DNA from: Sphingobacteriales bacterium
GTDB taxonomy: Bacteria > Bacteroidota > Bacteroidia > Chitinophagales > JADIYW01
Assembly: GCA_016719635.1 (NCBI GenBank)
Contig: JADJYT010000005.1
Coordinates: 1-19,619 of the forward strand
Direction of reading: 5' to 3'
DNA: 19,619 nucleotides
Made by a program: the position numbers and the translations under genes. The notes beneath the pieces were generated by a model. It was not told the DNA's origin, ran no database searches, and worked only from the letters and a program-made list of their open reading frames with translations. Positions 1 to 9,969 of this stretch are shown piece after piece. The stretch's first letter is position 1. Every line of letters starts with the position of its first letter.

Positions 1-82
1 GGAGCAATGATAAGTACAGCCAGCAAGTTCCGGTTGCGCATCAGCTGCCTGAATTCCTTATCGAGTAAAAAAATAACGTCTC
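1..82 (-). pseudogene. Second ABC-2 type permease (YbhR-like), N-terminal fragment
   Basis: Only the first codons are inside the window. Read leftwards from about base 74, the minus strand encodes a short stretch with LLDKEFRQLMRNRNLLAVL, which fits the cytoplasmic start of ABC-2 permeases (a basic KEFRQ.xRN segment followed by the first membrane helix). It begins right after the stop codon of the preceding permease (83-85). No ATG is present; a TAATGAG junction with one T missing would give one, so the start is inferred. It would be the second membrane half of the exporter encoded by the operon. The fragment is short and the call rests on position and the KEFRQ segment. Confidence 0.5.
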
Positions 83-1207
83 TTATTCCAGCCTGATTTT
101 GAATTTTCGCAAACTGACGGCAAAAAGTAAAATGGTCATACCTACAAAGTATCAGCGTTTCTTTCATACCAGACTGAATCCCAGTCCTTTCAGCATCACC
201 CGTTTGATGATGATGAAGAACCACCTCAACGGAACGGCATTCGCTATCCATTGCCGTGGCAATGGCATATTTTCTACCGGAAACATAAGCCCGGTCAGTA
301 ATGGAGTCAGCATCGCTTCATGCCCAGTAAAGGAACTCATCATGGCAGCCTGCTGTGTTTCGCATTGATAGAAATATACAATCCGATGGATAAGGATAAC
401 AGGATAAACAGAATGCTTTCAAACAGCAATAACACCAGGTTTCCTTTTATTTCCAAATCGAGCAGAGGTGGAAATTTGAGAATCAGGATAATGAACGGGA
501 TCATGTGATGGATATCATCAGGTAAGGTGTCAGCTTGGAAAATGATGATGTAGGCCGGTTTCCAAACGGTGATACCAGCAACACTTCCATGGTGCCCAGT
601 TCTTTTCACGGACAATCTACGCCACGGATGTCATCCGTAGCGAACAGACCAACATCAATACCAGGTGCCGTTCCTCCGGGTACAAAATTCGACGCCTTTT
701 AACTCAGGATTGGCCAGAGCATACTTCCGGAACAATCGCATCAGCAACGTAGAGTATTTCCGGAACCTAAATTATAGTCCTGCACAATTTGAGAAAGATA
801 AGCGGTAATGGCGTTGGCACTGGTTTGGGGTCGGGAGGCATCTGTGCGCCTTAGTGTTGCCCTATTTGTCATGCGCCGGGTCTTCGGCGAAATTGGCAGG
901 AAAAATCACTGCCATCTTTATAGTACCTTTTTTAAAGGCGGCTTCCAACTGTTGTGCGCTTTGCAGATTTTCCTCGATATCAAAATAGCGGCTGGCTTCT
1001 ATCTTCTCAATGATTTTACGCGTTACTTCTGTCTTTGGAATAATCACAGATGACAATGCGCGAATCCCGAATCTCATTGCTGAGTGCAAAGCCAAACAGG
1101 ATGATCTGCGTCACCGGCAATCGAGAACCAGCATCAGCAGTGATTTCCAGTCCCGGAAGACATGCGAGATTTGCACTTTACGTATAAAAGACGATGAGTT
1201 GTTTCAT
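83..1207 (-). pseudogene. ABC-2 type transporter permease (YbhS-like), frame broken many times
   Basis: This is the membrane subunit of an ABC exporter that would pair with the two ATPases upstream in the operon. The start is the ATG at 1207-1205 (MKQLIVFYT), overlapping the preceding ATPase stop by one base (TAATG). Readable pieces in family order are a periplasmic segment at about 1095-862 (EVTRKIIEKIEASRYF and ANFAEDP), then the conserved ABC-2 signature around 640-570 (VREKELGTMEVLLVSPF after repairing an indel), then membrane-like helices at about 540-370 and a last segment ending RKFKIRLE at 83. About 375 codons is the usual size for the family. At least six frame breaks are needed to join the pieces, so as written it cannot make a full protein. 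Whether this is decay or consensus error cannot be settled here. Confidence 0.72.
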
Positions 1208-1955
1208 TAATCCGCTTTTCGTTTTGGCATTTCTCGCCAGTTGATAAAAATACATCCTGCCATGGTCGGTGCGTTTCGAATTGCTGTTCCAGTGCCGCCG
1301 GACTGTCCAGCACTTGTTTTCACGCCATCTACCATGATGGAAACCAATTTGAATTATTCCGCCTCATCCATGCGCAGTGCGTAGTGACCAACCATGCCTT
1401 TATCCGCGGCATAATAGATCGACCAAAAGGATTGCCGGTGCGTTCTACGAGGATCCACGCCTCCGGTGGGTTCATCTAAAAATACGATGCTTGGGTCGCT
1501 GTACGATGGATACAGAAAAAGGCTGATTTCTGCACTTCTGTCCCAGCGGCGATTCACGGTGTTTTAGCCTCATTCTGTAATTGCGGTTGGCGGCTAACAG
1601 TTTCATCCCGTCTTTACAGCGATTTCTTTACTGCACATGGCGAATTGCCCGCTGAAACGAATGTTTCTCTTTGCAGGATCGGGTTGTCGTACAGAAAGAA
1701 ATTCTGCTCATCTTGGCCGATATTCTTTTTGATTTTCCGTTTCCGTATAGATGTCATAACCTGTTACGGTTGCTGCTGTTCCGGATGTTGGTTTCAGGAA
1801 TCCGCAGAGCATCCATGGCGGTGGTCTTGCCTGCACCGTTTTGCGCCGAGAAGGCAAATATCTCCGCTTTTGCACTTCGAAGGTCGATCATCCGCTGATA
1901 AAATCGTCGAAATCGTTTGGTCGGTTATCACACACGATGACAGAAGGCGTATTAC
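1207..1955 (-). pseudogene. ABC transporter ATP-binding protein 2 (YbhF C-half-like), frame broken
   Basis: Nucleotide-binding subunit of the exporter. Recognisable pieces in order: SNTPSVIVCDN at the N-terminus just after the previous stop; a Walker A region near 1845-1820 (NGAGKTTAM after repair); QDEQNFFLYDNP (Q-loop region) near 1700; Walker B and D-loop IVFLDEPTGGVDP at about 1480-1440; the H-loop/switch region with MDEAE at about 1370-1355; and SPAALEQQFE plus a C-terminal segment ending at the TAA at 1209-1207. The GGVDP and MDEAE spellings are typical of the YbhF/CcmA-like multidrug group. The ABC signature motif falls in a damaged stretch near 1560-1530 and is hard to read. The start codon itself is missing; TAATGAG with two bases lost would supply it. 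Several indels break the frame. Confidence 0.75.
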
Positions 1956-2860
1956 TTAGTTTTTCAGGGTTAGATAAGGCAAGTAATCTTCTATAGTCGG
2001 TGGTATGGCTTCCAGGGTAAAATCCGAAATGTCATGCCCGGATAAATAGGCTTTTGGCTCACATCTCGCCGCTGTATCAAAGCCAACATGGCCGGGAATC
2101 ACCAGGAGAAAACAGGATAGGGTGTGTTCATATTTTCTTAGGCTCATTCATCACTGACAGGTTTGGGGTGTTTTGACTGCAAACAATTTGTGTGGGAATG
2201 TCGCCTGAATGTTTGCGGTAGTATCAATGGTCAGGATACTGCCGTTTTGTATCAATGCGATGCGGTCGCACAGCACCGCTTCATCCATATACGGTGTGGA
2301 TACCAGGATAGTGATACCCTGTTCCTTCAGTTTTTCAGCATTTCCCAGAATTCTTTTCTCGAGACGGAATCGACACCGGTCGTCGGTTCATCCAAATCAA
2401 TACCACCGGTTTATGAATCAGCGCCCAGGATAAGGCCAGTTTCTGTTTCATGCCGCCCGATAATTTTCCGGCTCTTCTGTCCTTGAATGGCTCTATCTGC
2501 TCGTAGATATCTTTGATGAGATGATAATTTTCCTGTATGGTGGTTTGACCAGATCGTGGCGAACAGATTCAGGTTTTTCTTCGACAGATAAATCTGGTAC
2601 AAACTGAATCGTCGGGCATATAACCGATGGCATTGCGTATTTTCTTATAATCGTGCACCACATCCCAGCCATTCACCGTTGCTGTTCCGCTGTCTGCCAA
2701 AAGCAAGGTGGTCAGGATACCGGAACAGGCTCGATTTTTCCCGCTCCGTCGGGACCAATCAACCCGAATATTTCACGGAATTGACTTCCAGGGAAATATC
2801 CTTCAAGGCACTGACGGTACCTTTGTTGTAGGTTTTGTTGATATGGCTGACAGAAATCAT
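1956..2860 (-). pseudogene. ABC transporter ATP-binding protein 1 (YbhF N-half-like), frame broken
   Basis: Nucleotide-binding subunit of the exporter, first of two. It starts at ATG 2860-2858 (MISVSHINKTYNKGTVSAL), six bases beyond the HlyD stop. Walker A reads GLIGPDGAGK at about 2760-2735 but lies in a different frame from the start, one base being lost around 2775. Further on are NAIGYMP (Q-loop region, near 2620), the ABC signature LSGGMKQKLALSWAL at about 2475-2430, Walker B with DEPTTGVDS near 2395-2370, and the switch region VSTPYMDEA near 2305-2280. The C-terminus carries PTIEDY at about 2000, a segment typical of the CcmA/YbhF group, and ends at the TAA at 1958-1956. All catalytic motifs are present, but several frame changes are needed, so the copy as written is broken. 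Confidence 0.8.
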
Positions 2861-2865
2861 GCGTA

Positions 2866-3796
2866 TCAGAATTTTACTTCACCGTACATGCCCAGTTTAA
2901 TATAGCCGTCATTCTTTACACGAATCTTGATGGCATATACCAGATTGGCGCGTTCATCTTTGGTCTGTATCGTTTCGGGGTGAACTCCGACCGGTCGGAT
3001 ATCCAGGTGATGGTGCCGGGATAGGATTTGTATCCTTTTTCCCCGTTGTCAATCTGAACCGTAATGTTTTGCCCGAGTTTTACGGTATTAAGCTGTGAAC
3101 CGGTGATATAAGCGCGCAGGTTCAACGTGTCAAGGTTGGCGATTTTATACAAGGCCCTTCCTGCTCCCGCCATTTCGCCTTCCATCGCATATTTGGTCAG
3201 CACGGTTCCGCTGACGGGGTTGATGACGCTTCCTTTGCTGATTTGGTTTTCTATCAGCTTCACGGATTTCTCCATCGGATTCTTTTCACTCAGGATCGCC
3301 CTGTTCTGCGTGGATACATTCGAAGTGTATACAGCTATCTGTTGTCTGGTGACGACAATCTGTTTTTTACGGTTCTTCCACTTTGGCATTTTATGTCGTC
3401 GTATTGTTTTTGGTAGCAGCATCTGCCTTCAGCAGGCGTGCGATGCGTTCCCGCTCGCCCTGCAGGTATTTCAGGTTGGTTTCCTGTACCGCCAGCTGGT
3501 CTTTGATGAGCTGCAGCTGCGGATGGGGATTGCTCGTCTTATTGGGCAATATGGAAATCGTGGACTGTACCTGCTCTTTCTGGTATTGAAAATTTGATAG
3601 ATCGATTTTTCCGACATTCATGCCTTTCTGCAGCACATCGCCTTCTTGCACGCTGAGCGAAAGAATCTTGCCGGGCTGTTCAGCCGACACAATGACTTCC
3701 TCGGATGCAAAAACACCGGAGGCATCGGACTTTGTGATTGCCCAGCTGACAGGACGCAAAAGTACCAAAGTGCCTGTTAAAAAAGATTTGTTTCAT
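2866..3796 (-). CDS. HlyD/YbhG-like periplasmic adaptor (membrane fusion protein), frameshifted
   Basis: Periplasmic adaptor that would bridge the ABC-2 inner membrane pump and the TolC-like channel. The start is ATG 3796-3794, ten bases after the extended tolC stop. The N-terminal hydrophobic stretch (MKQIF, then VLLLRPVSWA after a one-base repair) could be a membrane anchor or signal. Next come the first lipoyl half (EVIVSAEQPGKILSLSVQEGDVLQ), an alpha-hairpin (QNVSTQNR-type heptads, about residues 65-150), the second lipoyl half (ISKGSVINPVSGTVLTKYAMEGE) and the beta-barrel with LDTLNLRAYITGSQL. After a second repair near 2965, the conserved C-terminus follows (ERANLVYAIKIRV, LGMYGEVKF) and stops at TGA 2868-2866. 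Frame breaks fall near 3775, 3400 and 2965. About 310 residues is normal for this group. Confidence 0.85.
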
Positions 3797-3806
3797 ATCT
3801 TCCTGT

Positions 3807-5093
3807 TTATAGATGTTCAATTAATTTCCGCTCGTGGTTTTGTGCATATTGTATCATCAGCGGTTACAAGTCATGTACGATTTTATTCTGCCTTGCCTGG
3901 TCTTCTTCATTCACTTCCTTCAGGTAATCGTTAGTATTGATGACACCGTTTTCCAGCTGCACGAACGATGTCTTTTTGACTGATTCCCGCAGCGTGATAA
4001 TTTCGTCATCCGTTCTTATCAGTTCTTTATATTTCTGCATGTCGGAATACTGTTGACTCATTGAAAGCTTTGTGTTGAATAGAAACGTATGCTGCATCAC
4101 GTCGATGGATTTGCGGTCGTTGGCGGTCAGCAGCTTTTCTTTCCTGAAGGTGTACATGCCACCCAACGACCAGTTCAGTCGAATACCGGTGATGTAGAAC
4201 GGGGAAAGTTTTCTGATAGCATATTGACGGGTGATGGCCTGCCCATGCCGCCCTGAAAAATACGTTCAACCGGGGATAATTCTTCGCCGCAATCAGTTTT
4301 GCTGCAGCAGCGATGATTTCTTCTGCAGTTCGTACATCGTCATTTCAGGCCGCCGGATAGAATCCGTCAGGATAAGCGGCGGCTGTGGTTTGACGAGGGT
4401 GGTGGTTTCGCTCATGTCCTTGCCGGTGAACAAAGCCAGCATGGACAAATACGCTTTTTTAGCCGACTGCATTTCAATATCACGTTGCTGCACCTTTAAT
4501 AATTCCGCTTTCAGCTTATCGAGATTGCTTCGGAAAGCCGTTCCGTTTCGATGGCCGCCTGCACCTGCTCAATACCGCGTTGTATGTCTTTTTCAATAAA
4601 TCACTTTGCTTTTGTTGTTCGTCAATCAGCAGGGCTCCGAAAAACAACTGGTTGATGCGTTCATGCAGTTTGTACAGTTCAACGGTAATATTTTGTTCCT
4701 GAATTGCGGCTTCGTTGGATTTCAATTGCCGCTGAATTTTATTTAATGGAAAATCCGTCAGCGACTGCGATACTTCACCTGCCAGCCGGTACTGGTCTCT
4801 GGAGATATTGGGCGGTTCATGGCCCGGTATGGTCACCGGCAGTTCTATCTTCGTTACCGCAGACTGGTATGTTGCCTGTCCGGAAACGACAAACTGCGGA
4901 TAGATGCCTTTGGCGATATTGGATATGCTGTAATTCCTGCTTTGTTCAATCAGGCTGCGTTGCTGCGCCAACGGATAATTGGCTTCCGCCCATTGATAGC
5001 ACTGTTCAATGGTGACCGGTTCCTGCGCAGACAGCTGCAGGGCCTGAACCAGCAGGAAGATGATGCTCACTAGGTTCCAAAGATTCGGTTCAT
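3807..5093 (-). CDS. TolC-family outer membrane efflux protein, frameshifted
   Basis: Outer membrane channel subunit for the efflux operon. The preferred start is ATG 5093-5091, overlapping the tetR stop as ATGA; adding one base at about 5073 joins MNRIFGT to SIIFLLVQALQLSAQEP, a normal signal peptide. OEP-family features follow: VTIEQCYQWAEANYPLAQQR, then the first long helical repeat to about 4520, then LSMLALFTGKDM and, after breaks near 4510 and 4270-4170, the second repeat ending KEVNEEDQARQNKIVHDL. An in-frame TAA at 3866-3864 stops the frame 18 codons before a second TAA at 3809-3807. The intervening residues (PLMIQYAQNHERKLIEHL) look like the real C-terminus, so I extended the gene to 3807. 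About 428 codons matches Bacteroidota OEP proteins of this operon type. Confidence 0.85.
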
Positions 5094-5756
5094 GATGATT
5101 TATTTTCAGGTGAGGAGAGATGGGTGGTGAACATCGCTTTCAACCACACCGGAATCAGTTTTTGCGTTCGAGCATGAGTTGTTCCGAATTCCCTGTCACT
5201 GATGCCGGTCCGTGCCTTCAGCAACGAGCTGGCTGCGAATGGAAATACAATCAGTGACATAAGGTTGGCCATGAAGTGCAGCGGATGGACAGCCTGATTT
5301 TTCCCGACTGTATGTTTTCCAGGATCTCTTTGAAGAAATAGGCACGCAGTTCCTTCATGCCGTTCAGCAGCGGGTCGTCGCCTTTGTCCAGTTCCAGCCC
5401 GTTGGTGCGGCTGATGCTGAGGATGAAAAACGGCAGGTCGGGATTGGCGATGAGCATATCGATATAGCGGTCAATCAGCAGTTCCAGCTTTTGTTCCGCG
5501 TTCAGGTGTTCGCTGTGCTGCATGCTCTCCAGCATTCCGCTGAGAAACAACAGCACGTTTTCCCGCATCACGATTTCAAACAGTTTATCCTTGCTGCGGA
5601 AGTAGTAATTGAGCAGGGCGAGATTGATGCCCGCTTCCTGGGCGATGTCGCGGGTTCTGGTGGCGGCTAAGCCTTTTTGGGTAAACAGTTTTTAGCGGCA
5701 GCCTTGATTTTGGCTTCCGTACTCGGGTCTTTTGATAATATTTTCTTGATGCCCAT
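5090..5756 (-). CDS. TetR/AcrR-family transcriptional repressor, frameshifted
   Basis: Probable local repressor of the efflux operon. The N-terminal helix-turn-helix reads KIKAAAKNC then, after one lost base near 5690, LAATRTRDIAQEAGINLALLNYYFRSKDKLFEIV, the standard TetR DNA-binding layout. The ligand-binding half follows (SGMLESMQHSEHLNAEQKLE, PDLPFFILSISRTNGLELDKGD). A second break near 5270 leads to a C-terminus ending SSPENKSS. The stop TGA 5092-5090 overlaps the tolC ATG, which suggests translational coupling. I prefer ATG 5756 over the in-frame ATG at 5780, because a Bacteroidota-type promoter at 5782-5789 would start transcription near 5776, downstream of the earlier ATG. About 220 residues is normal for the family. 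CecR-like regulation of a ybhGFSR-like operon is inferred from synteny only. Confidence 0.85.
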
Positions 5757-5781
5757 TGCCGTCTTTGGTAGAATGACCATT

Positions 5782-5814
5782 CAAAGTTAGTATTAATTTT
5801 TTGATTTAAACAAA
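5782..5814 (-). promoter_or_regulatory. Bacteroidota-type promoter for the tetR-efflux operon
   Basis: On the minus strand, TAACTTTG at 5789-5782 matches the Bacteroidota -7 consensus TAnnTTTG. TTTG at 5814-5811 lies 21 bases upstream and fits the -33 element. Expected transcription start is near 5776, leaving about a 20-base leader before the ATG at 5756. This is a consensus match only, and the AT-rich context makes chance matches to the -33 element easy. Confidence 0.5.
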
Positions 5815-5818
5815 AAAA

Positions 5819-5834
5819 TTAATCAAATGATTAA
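5819..5834. promoter_or_regulatory. Candidate TetR operator, perfect inverted repeat
   Basis: TTAATCAAATGATTAA is a perfect 7-2-7 inverted repeat, 63 bases upstream of the preferred tetR start and just upstream of the proposed -33 element. A second, imperfect palindrome (TTAATTTTTTG at 5793-5803 against CAAAAAAATTAA at 5811-5822) overlaps the promoter. TetR regulators usually bind such palindromes beside their own gene, so autorepression is inferred. Confidence 0.5.
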
Positions 5835-6140
5835 AAATATTGTATAGCATTGATTATGAGGTGAATGGTTGCGTAATGTATTGATTTATGATTGACTTAA
5901 AAGCCGTATCTTTTAAATGGAGATATATTTCTGTTGAATTTTTATACGAATAAATACTTGACGGTTTGGGGTTACACGAAGGGAAGCACTTTTATTGCAA
6001 AACTTAATTTGAAAACGTATAGATTGATAAACTCAAAAAAAGTTTTATGAACACGAGATCCTGCCATTTGGATAGGTGACGTTATGGGGCCAGTGTTCAT
6101 TTTCGGTTGTCGTTATGTCTGTTTTCTGCTGCATAGATTA
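5835..6140. other. AT-rich gap between the efflux operon and the accessory operon
   Basis: About 300 bases without a convincing gene. The left part is upstream sequence of tetR and the right part is downstream of the McrC-like gene. I see no tRNA, transposase remnant or direct repeat shared with the other side of the accessory block. The only structure noted is the long inverted repeat at 6047-6100. Confidence 0.5.
6035..6100 (-). terminator. Possible terminator hairpin after the McrBC-like operon
   Basis: On the minus strand, ATGAACAC (6100-6093) pairs perfectly with GTGTTCAT (6054-6047). A short inner pairing (CCAT with ATGG) sits in the loop, and seven T follow at 6041-6035. It lies about 40 bases past the stop of the last operon gene. 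The loop is long and the T tract starts a few bases after the stem, so this is a weak call. Confidence 0.3.
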
Positions 6141-8349
6141 CTAACTTACTTTTAATACTTCGATCTTATTGTCTTTAGGTGTTCTGATATTTTTCAAATT
6201 TGTATATCTGTATGGAATTTGTCCTATACTGCCATCTGAAATTTTCAGGTATTTTCCGTTGTCAATAATAAATTTATGACCTAATCGAATTACTAGCCTT
6301 TCGGATAGATCTCCAAATTTTCCTTTTGGAGCATGTAAAATTTCATTTCTGGGAATCAATTCATAGTTGATAATTTCATAATATTCTCTTACACCTTTTT
6401 CTTTAATGTATGGAGCAAAGTATTTTAAGTTCCTAAAACCAAATTTCGATGGTTTTTTCTCTCCTGAAAAGTAAAAAGGTGTTTCGCTATTTGTAAAACA
6501 AAGCATGTGATATTCTGTCGGGACAAAACCAATTAAAACAAAAGGGTTTGGTGACTCGTAAGCACTTTCTTTCTGTGGTGAAACATCATTCAAAATTGAC
6601 TCAGTATCAAGTCCAATTATTGTTCTTAAATGGTCTTCTAATAAAGCTCTGTTTGAATAGTCGTTTGGTCTCAAAGGAAATGCTCCAATATTTACAGATT
6701 CAATTGATTTATAGTAGTCAAGTTTTTTTATGGTATCAATCTCTCCTGAGCCAGGGAAAAGTATATATGCCCCAATTACTTCTTTTTCAGGCTTTGATTT
6801 GTCCTTGTTTACATAATAAATGGCATCTCTATATCGGTGCATTTGATTGATAGAGTCTTCAGTGGGTAAATCAGGAGAGCCTTCCTTTTCGTCTGAAGCA
6901 AGTCGGTATTTGGCATCATATAAATAAGTAAGAACATAGTTCTCCTTCAAATCATTCTTTGTTATTCTCAGAACAATGTCGGGTCGTTGATTTACCGTAA
7001 ACGATTTTACATTTTGTGATTCTGAAGTGTCATATGCAAAATCATGGAATAGGTCGATTATTTCTCCATCTTTATTGTAGAAGGAGACCTTAGATTTTAC
7101 ACCACGCTCAATTTTAAAAACGAAATCATCTATTTGAATCTCTGCTAAATCAATATCATCAGGATTTTCCTTACCTAATAGATTTTGTAAAACATTTTTA
7201 TTTCGAGAAAGCACCAAATTTGATATAGGTCAGCTATATTTTTAAGTTCAATTTTCTGAATACCTTCTAAAAACTTTAAGCCACTATTAAGCATTATCCA
7301 TGATTTATAGATTGTGCAGTAGCCTGTAGCTTTTTGCAAAACAAGTGATTCTTGCTTGATACCTTGAAAGTCATCTATAGTTCTGAAAAATGGGTTTGCT
7401 GAAATTATTTCAAATTGTTTTAAAACACCATCCATCTCAATTTTAAAATTTGGAGATATGGCATTAGAAAAACGAGTTTCAATAAATGATTTAACCTTTT
7501 TATATCGTCTTAGTGTTTGAAATACTGCATGTTTAAAAAAACGGTTTTCAGAAGTATTTGTACTTAATGTTTTATACTCGAACGGTAGCTCTTATTGGGA
7601 AATGAATTAAACTGTGCATATTCTTCTTCTAAAGCAGAAGTCCACTTTTGAATTCTATCAGCTTTTACATGCTTGGTTTGCCTAATTATACGGCTATGTG
7701 GCTTGTTTAAAATGAATTTTGAAGACTTAATAAAATCTTTGTATAAACCACCAAAAACTTGCCACCATATCAAATTGGTGTTGGGTGAATTACCAGTTTT
7801 AAAAGATGTGTAAGTCTTTTTTAAGAAGTCAAGAACGAGGTAGGGATACTCTTTTTCAATATCCTGAACTATTTTTTCATAATCCTCACGATAATTCAGT
7901 TTTGTAGGAAATACTTCAAAACCAAAATTAAATTCATGAAGGATATTATCTTTTGTGTACCTTAAAACTAAATTGCTTCTCCCAAGGTCATTTCCAAAAT
8001 TTATTGTACCTGACAATAATCCAATTCCTTCTCTGTATAAAAACTTCTCTTCAACCTCTTTTAACTTAGTATATATTTGAGGTTTATAAATTTCATTTCT
8101 ATTATGAAATGTGAAGTCAATAAAATAGTCTTTGTTCTCAAAGATTAAAGGATAGGTTTTGCTTTCTATATGTTTCTCAAGTTTCTTAGATTCAAAATTA
8201 TAAATCGATATATCGCCTTTATTAACTGAGTAGGATGTAGCATTTAATATTTGTGATTGCCTTTTTCTTGCTTTACTAAAAGTAGATTCGAGGTTATTGC
8301 ATTCAATAACCAAAGTAAAGTCTGTATGATCTACCTTTAAAATTTGCAT
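6141..8349 (-). CDS. McrC-like restriction subunit: DUF2357 plus PD-(D/E)XK nuclease, two frameshifts
   Basis: Nuclease partner of the McrB-like GTPase. The start ATG 8349-8347 overlaps the upstream stop (TAATG). Joined across two single-base losses (near 7567-7570 and in the A run opposite 7195-7199) it gives about 736 residues. Residues 1-380 look like DUF2357, the N-terminal region of many McrC-like proteins, with NTSENRFFKHAVFQ just after the first break and NIADLYQIWCFLEIK before the second. The RecB-like nuclease core has RPDIVL (Asp codon near 6980), then YDAKYR (D-x-K) and QMHRYRDAI (Q-x3-Y), the expected order of PD-(D/E)XK motifs. About 200 residues follow the nuclease (VLIGFVPTEYHMLCF, YFAPYIKEKGVREYYEI) and form a beta-rich-looking domain I do not recognise. 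It is larger than classical E. coli McrC. The target modification is unknown. Confidence 0.85.
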
Positions 8350-9969
8350 TATGACCAGAATGAAGTATAACCATTTGATTGAAGACGAGTCTCCATTTCT
8401 TTAAGCTTCGCATTTGATTTTTTAAAGTCGGCTGTTATTATTCTTTGCAAATTCGTTAGAACCTTTCCTGTTTTTGTTTCATCTCCTTCGATTCTTGACA
8501 AAATCTTCATACTTGTCATTTCGTCTAAAGCATTTGTCAGCCAATTAGCAGTTTTATTTTGACTGGCATAGAAACAATAAATCAAAAATTCATCTCTAAC
8601 TCTATAAGCAATTTTGAATGGGGTTCCTTCAAGTTCATTATTTATATTCTGAAGGAATCCTATAATTTCATCCTTCTCTTTAAAAATTTGAGAATACACT
8701 TCAGCTCCTGACGTATATTTTCCAATCAGGTCATTTGATTTATAGTATTCATCATCTGATTTTGGATAATTCCAATCTTCTTTATTCAAATCAAGACCAC
8801 CCGTAAGGTCAACATTGTTCATTTCAAGGTCATTGCCCTGTCAAGAACTTTTCTGCTAAACGAATGTGTTGTTTCGTCCATGTTCACAGTTCCAATAACA
8901 ATAAGATTTTCGGAATACTAATACCTTCAGAAAACTTACTTTCGGTTAACCCCAAATCCGCTAATAAATCGGTATAAAGTTTTTGATTCTCAAAACTCTC
9001 TTTTGAAATAATGTGATCAGTAACTAGTTCTCCATTTTTTACTTGTCTTGTTTCAACTATACTAAGATACTCTGCAAAGTATTGCTCCACAGGAGCAAGA
9101 TTCATTTCGTCAAGGCAAAGAAAAAATGGAACATCTTTATGCTTCCATGCTTTTGCAATAAATCTGAGATAGGAAGTGATAATATACTTTTCTCCATCCT
9201 TTCCTATTCTGCTTACATAACCCATTAGTTCCGAAGAGTCATGCCAATTAGGTCTAACAGGAATTAGTTCAAAATTCCCAGGCTTTTTAGGGTCAATTCT
9301 TAATTCTTCCTTGCTGCAAGTTTTGTAGGCAAGAGTTCTAACCAATCTTGATTTTCCGGTTCCTGATATTCCTGCTAAAAAGAATAAAGGTTTTGTTTTT
9401 ATGGCTGTTAATATATTCATATCATCCTGATTATTTTCTTTAGGTTTTTGAATCGGCTTGATTGGAGTTGGCTTAGTTGTGCTTCCATTGAAATTAAGTT
9501 TACAATTTTCAAGTATTTGTGCTATTGTATCGTCTTGAGATAATTGTAATAATTGACTGATGTTCTTTAATCTGTTCACGGAACTGTCCAAACCAATTCG
9601 TGGACCATTTAAATATGTTGTCTCACTGCTGCCCAAACTTTGCCATTGCCAGTCATTTGGTATTGATAAATTATTCAGAATCTCTAATCGTATGAATTTG
9701 TTCCACTTTCCACTAACAGTAAAATCTTTCCCTAAATCACTGAATATTGTTTTGTTGCCCCTTTCAGTTGTTGGAATGTCAATTTTGTCAAGTCTACTCA
9801 ATAAAACCCAACGATCAGTTCTATTAACAACAAAGACGAAGTCACCTAAATTTAAATTTTTGAATTTAGTTTCATTCCAGTAAAAGTATTTGGAATCATC
9901 ACTGAAAAGTTCTTTTGCATTTGATGAAGCAGCACTTTTTACTTCATATATCATTACCTGTTCTGTCAT
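8349..9969 (-). CDS. McrB-like AAA+ GTPase, two frameshifts
   Basis: Motor and recognition subunit of an McrBC-type modification-dependent restriction system. The start ATG 9969-9967 overlaps the MazG-like stop (ATGA). Residues 1-120 are a separate domain (YFYWNETKFKNLNLGDFVFVVNR) with an EVE/PUA-like look, a plausible modified-base reader but not proven. The AAA+ core carries Walker A GISGTGKS (residues 200-207), the McrB hallmark VRPNWHDSSELMGY (238-251) and Walker B FFLCLDEMN (282-290). After a break at about 8911-8913 comes the sensor/arginine-finger segment NLIVIGTVNMDETTHSFSRKVLDRA. A second break near 8824-8827 leads into the helical C-terminus ending YTSFWS. Both breaks need one extra base. 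The segment after 8822 is the C-terminus of this protein, not a separate gene. Total is about 540 residues. Confidence 0.88.

Noticed and set aside
6047..6100. Integron attC-like site
   Set aside because: The paired ends and a nearby GTTATGG look superficially similar, but the core consensus is not met, there is no integrase and the genes are not cassette-like. A weak terminator is more likely.
8349..8822. A separate 157-residue gene
   Set aside because: It is the C-terminus of the McrB-like protein after a one-base loss; the preceding frame carries the sensor and arginine-finger segment directly into it.
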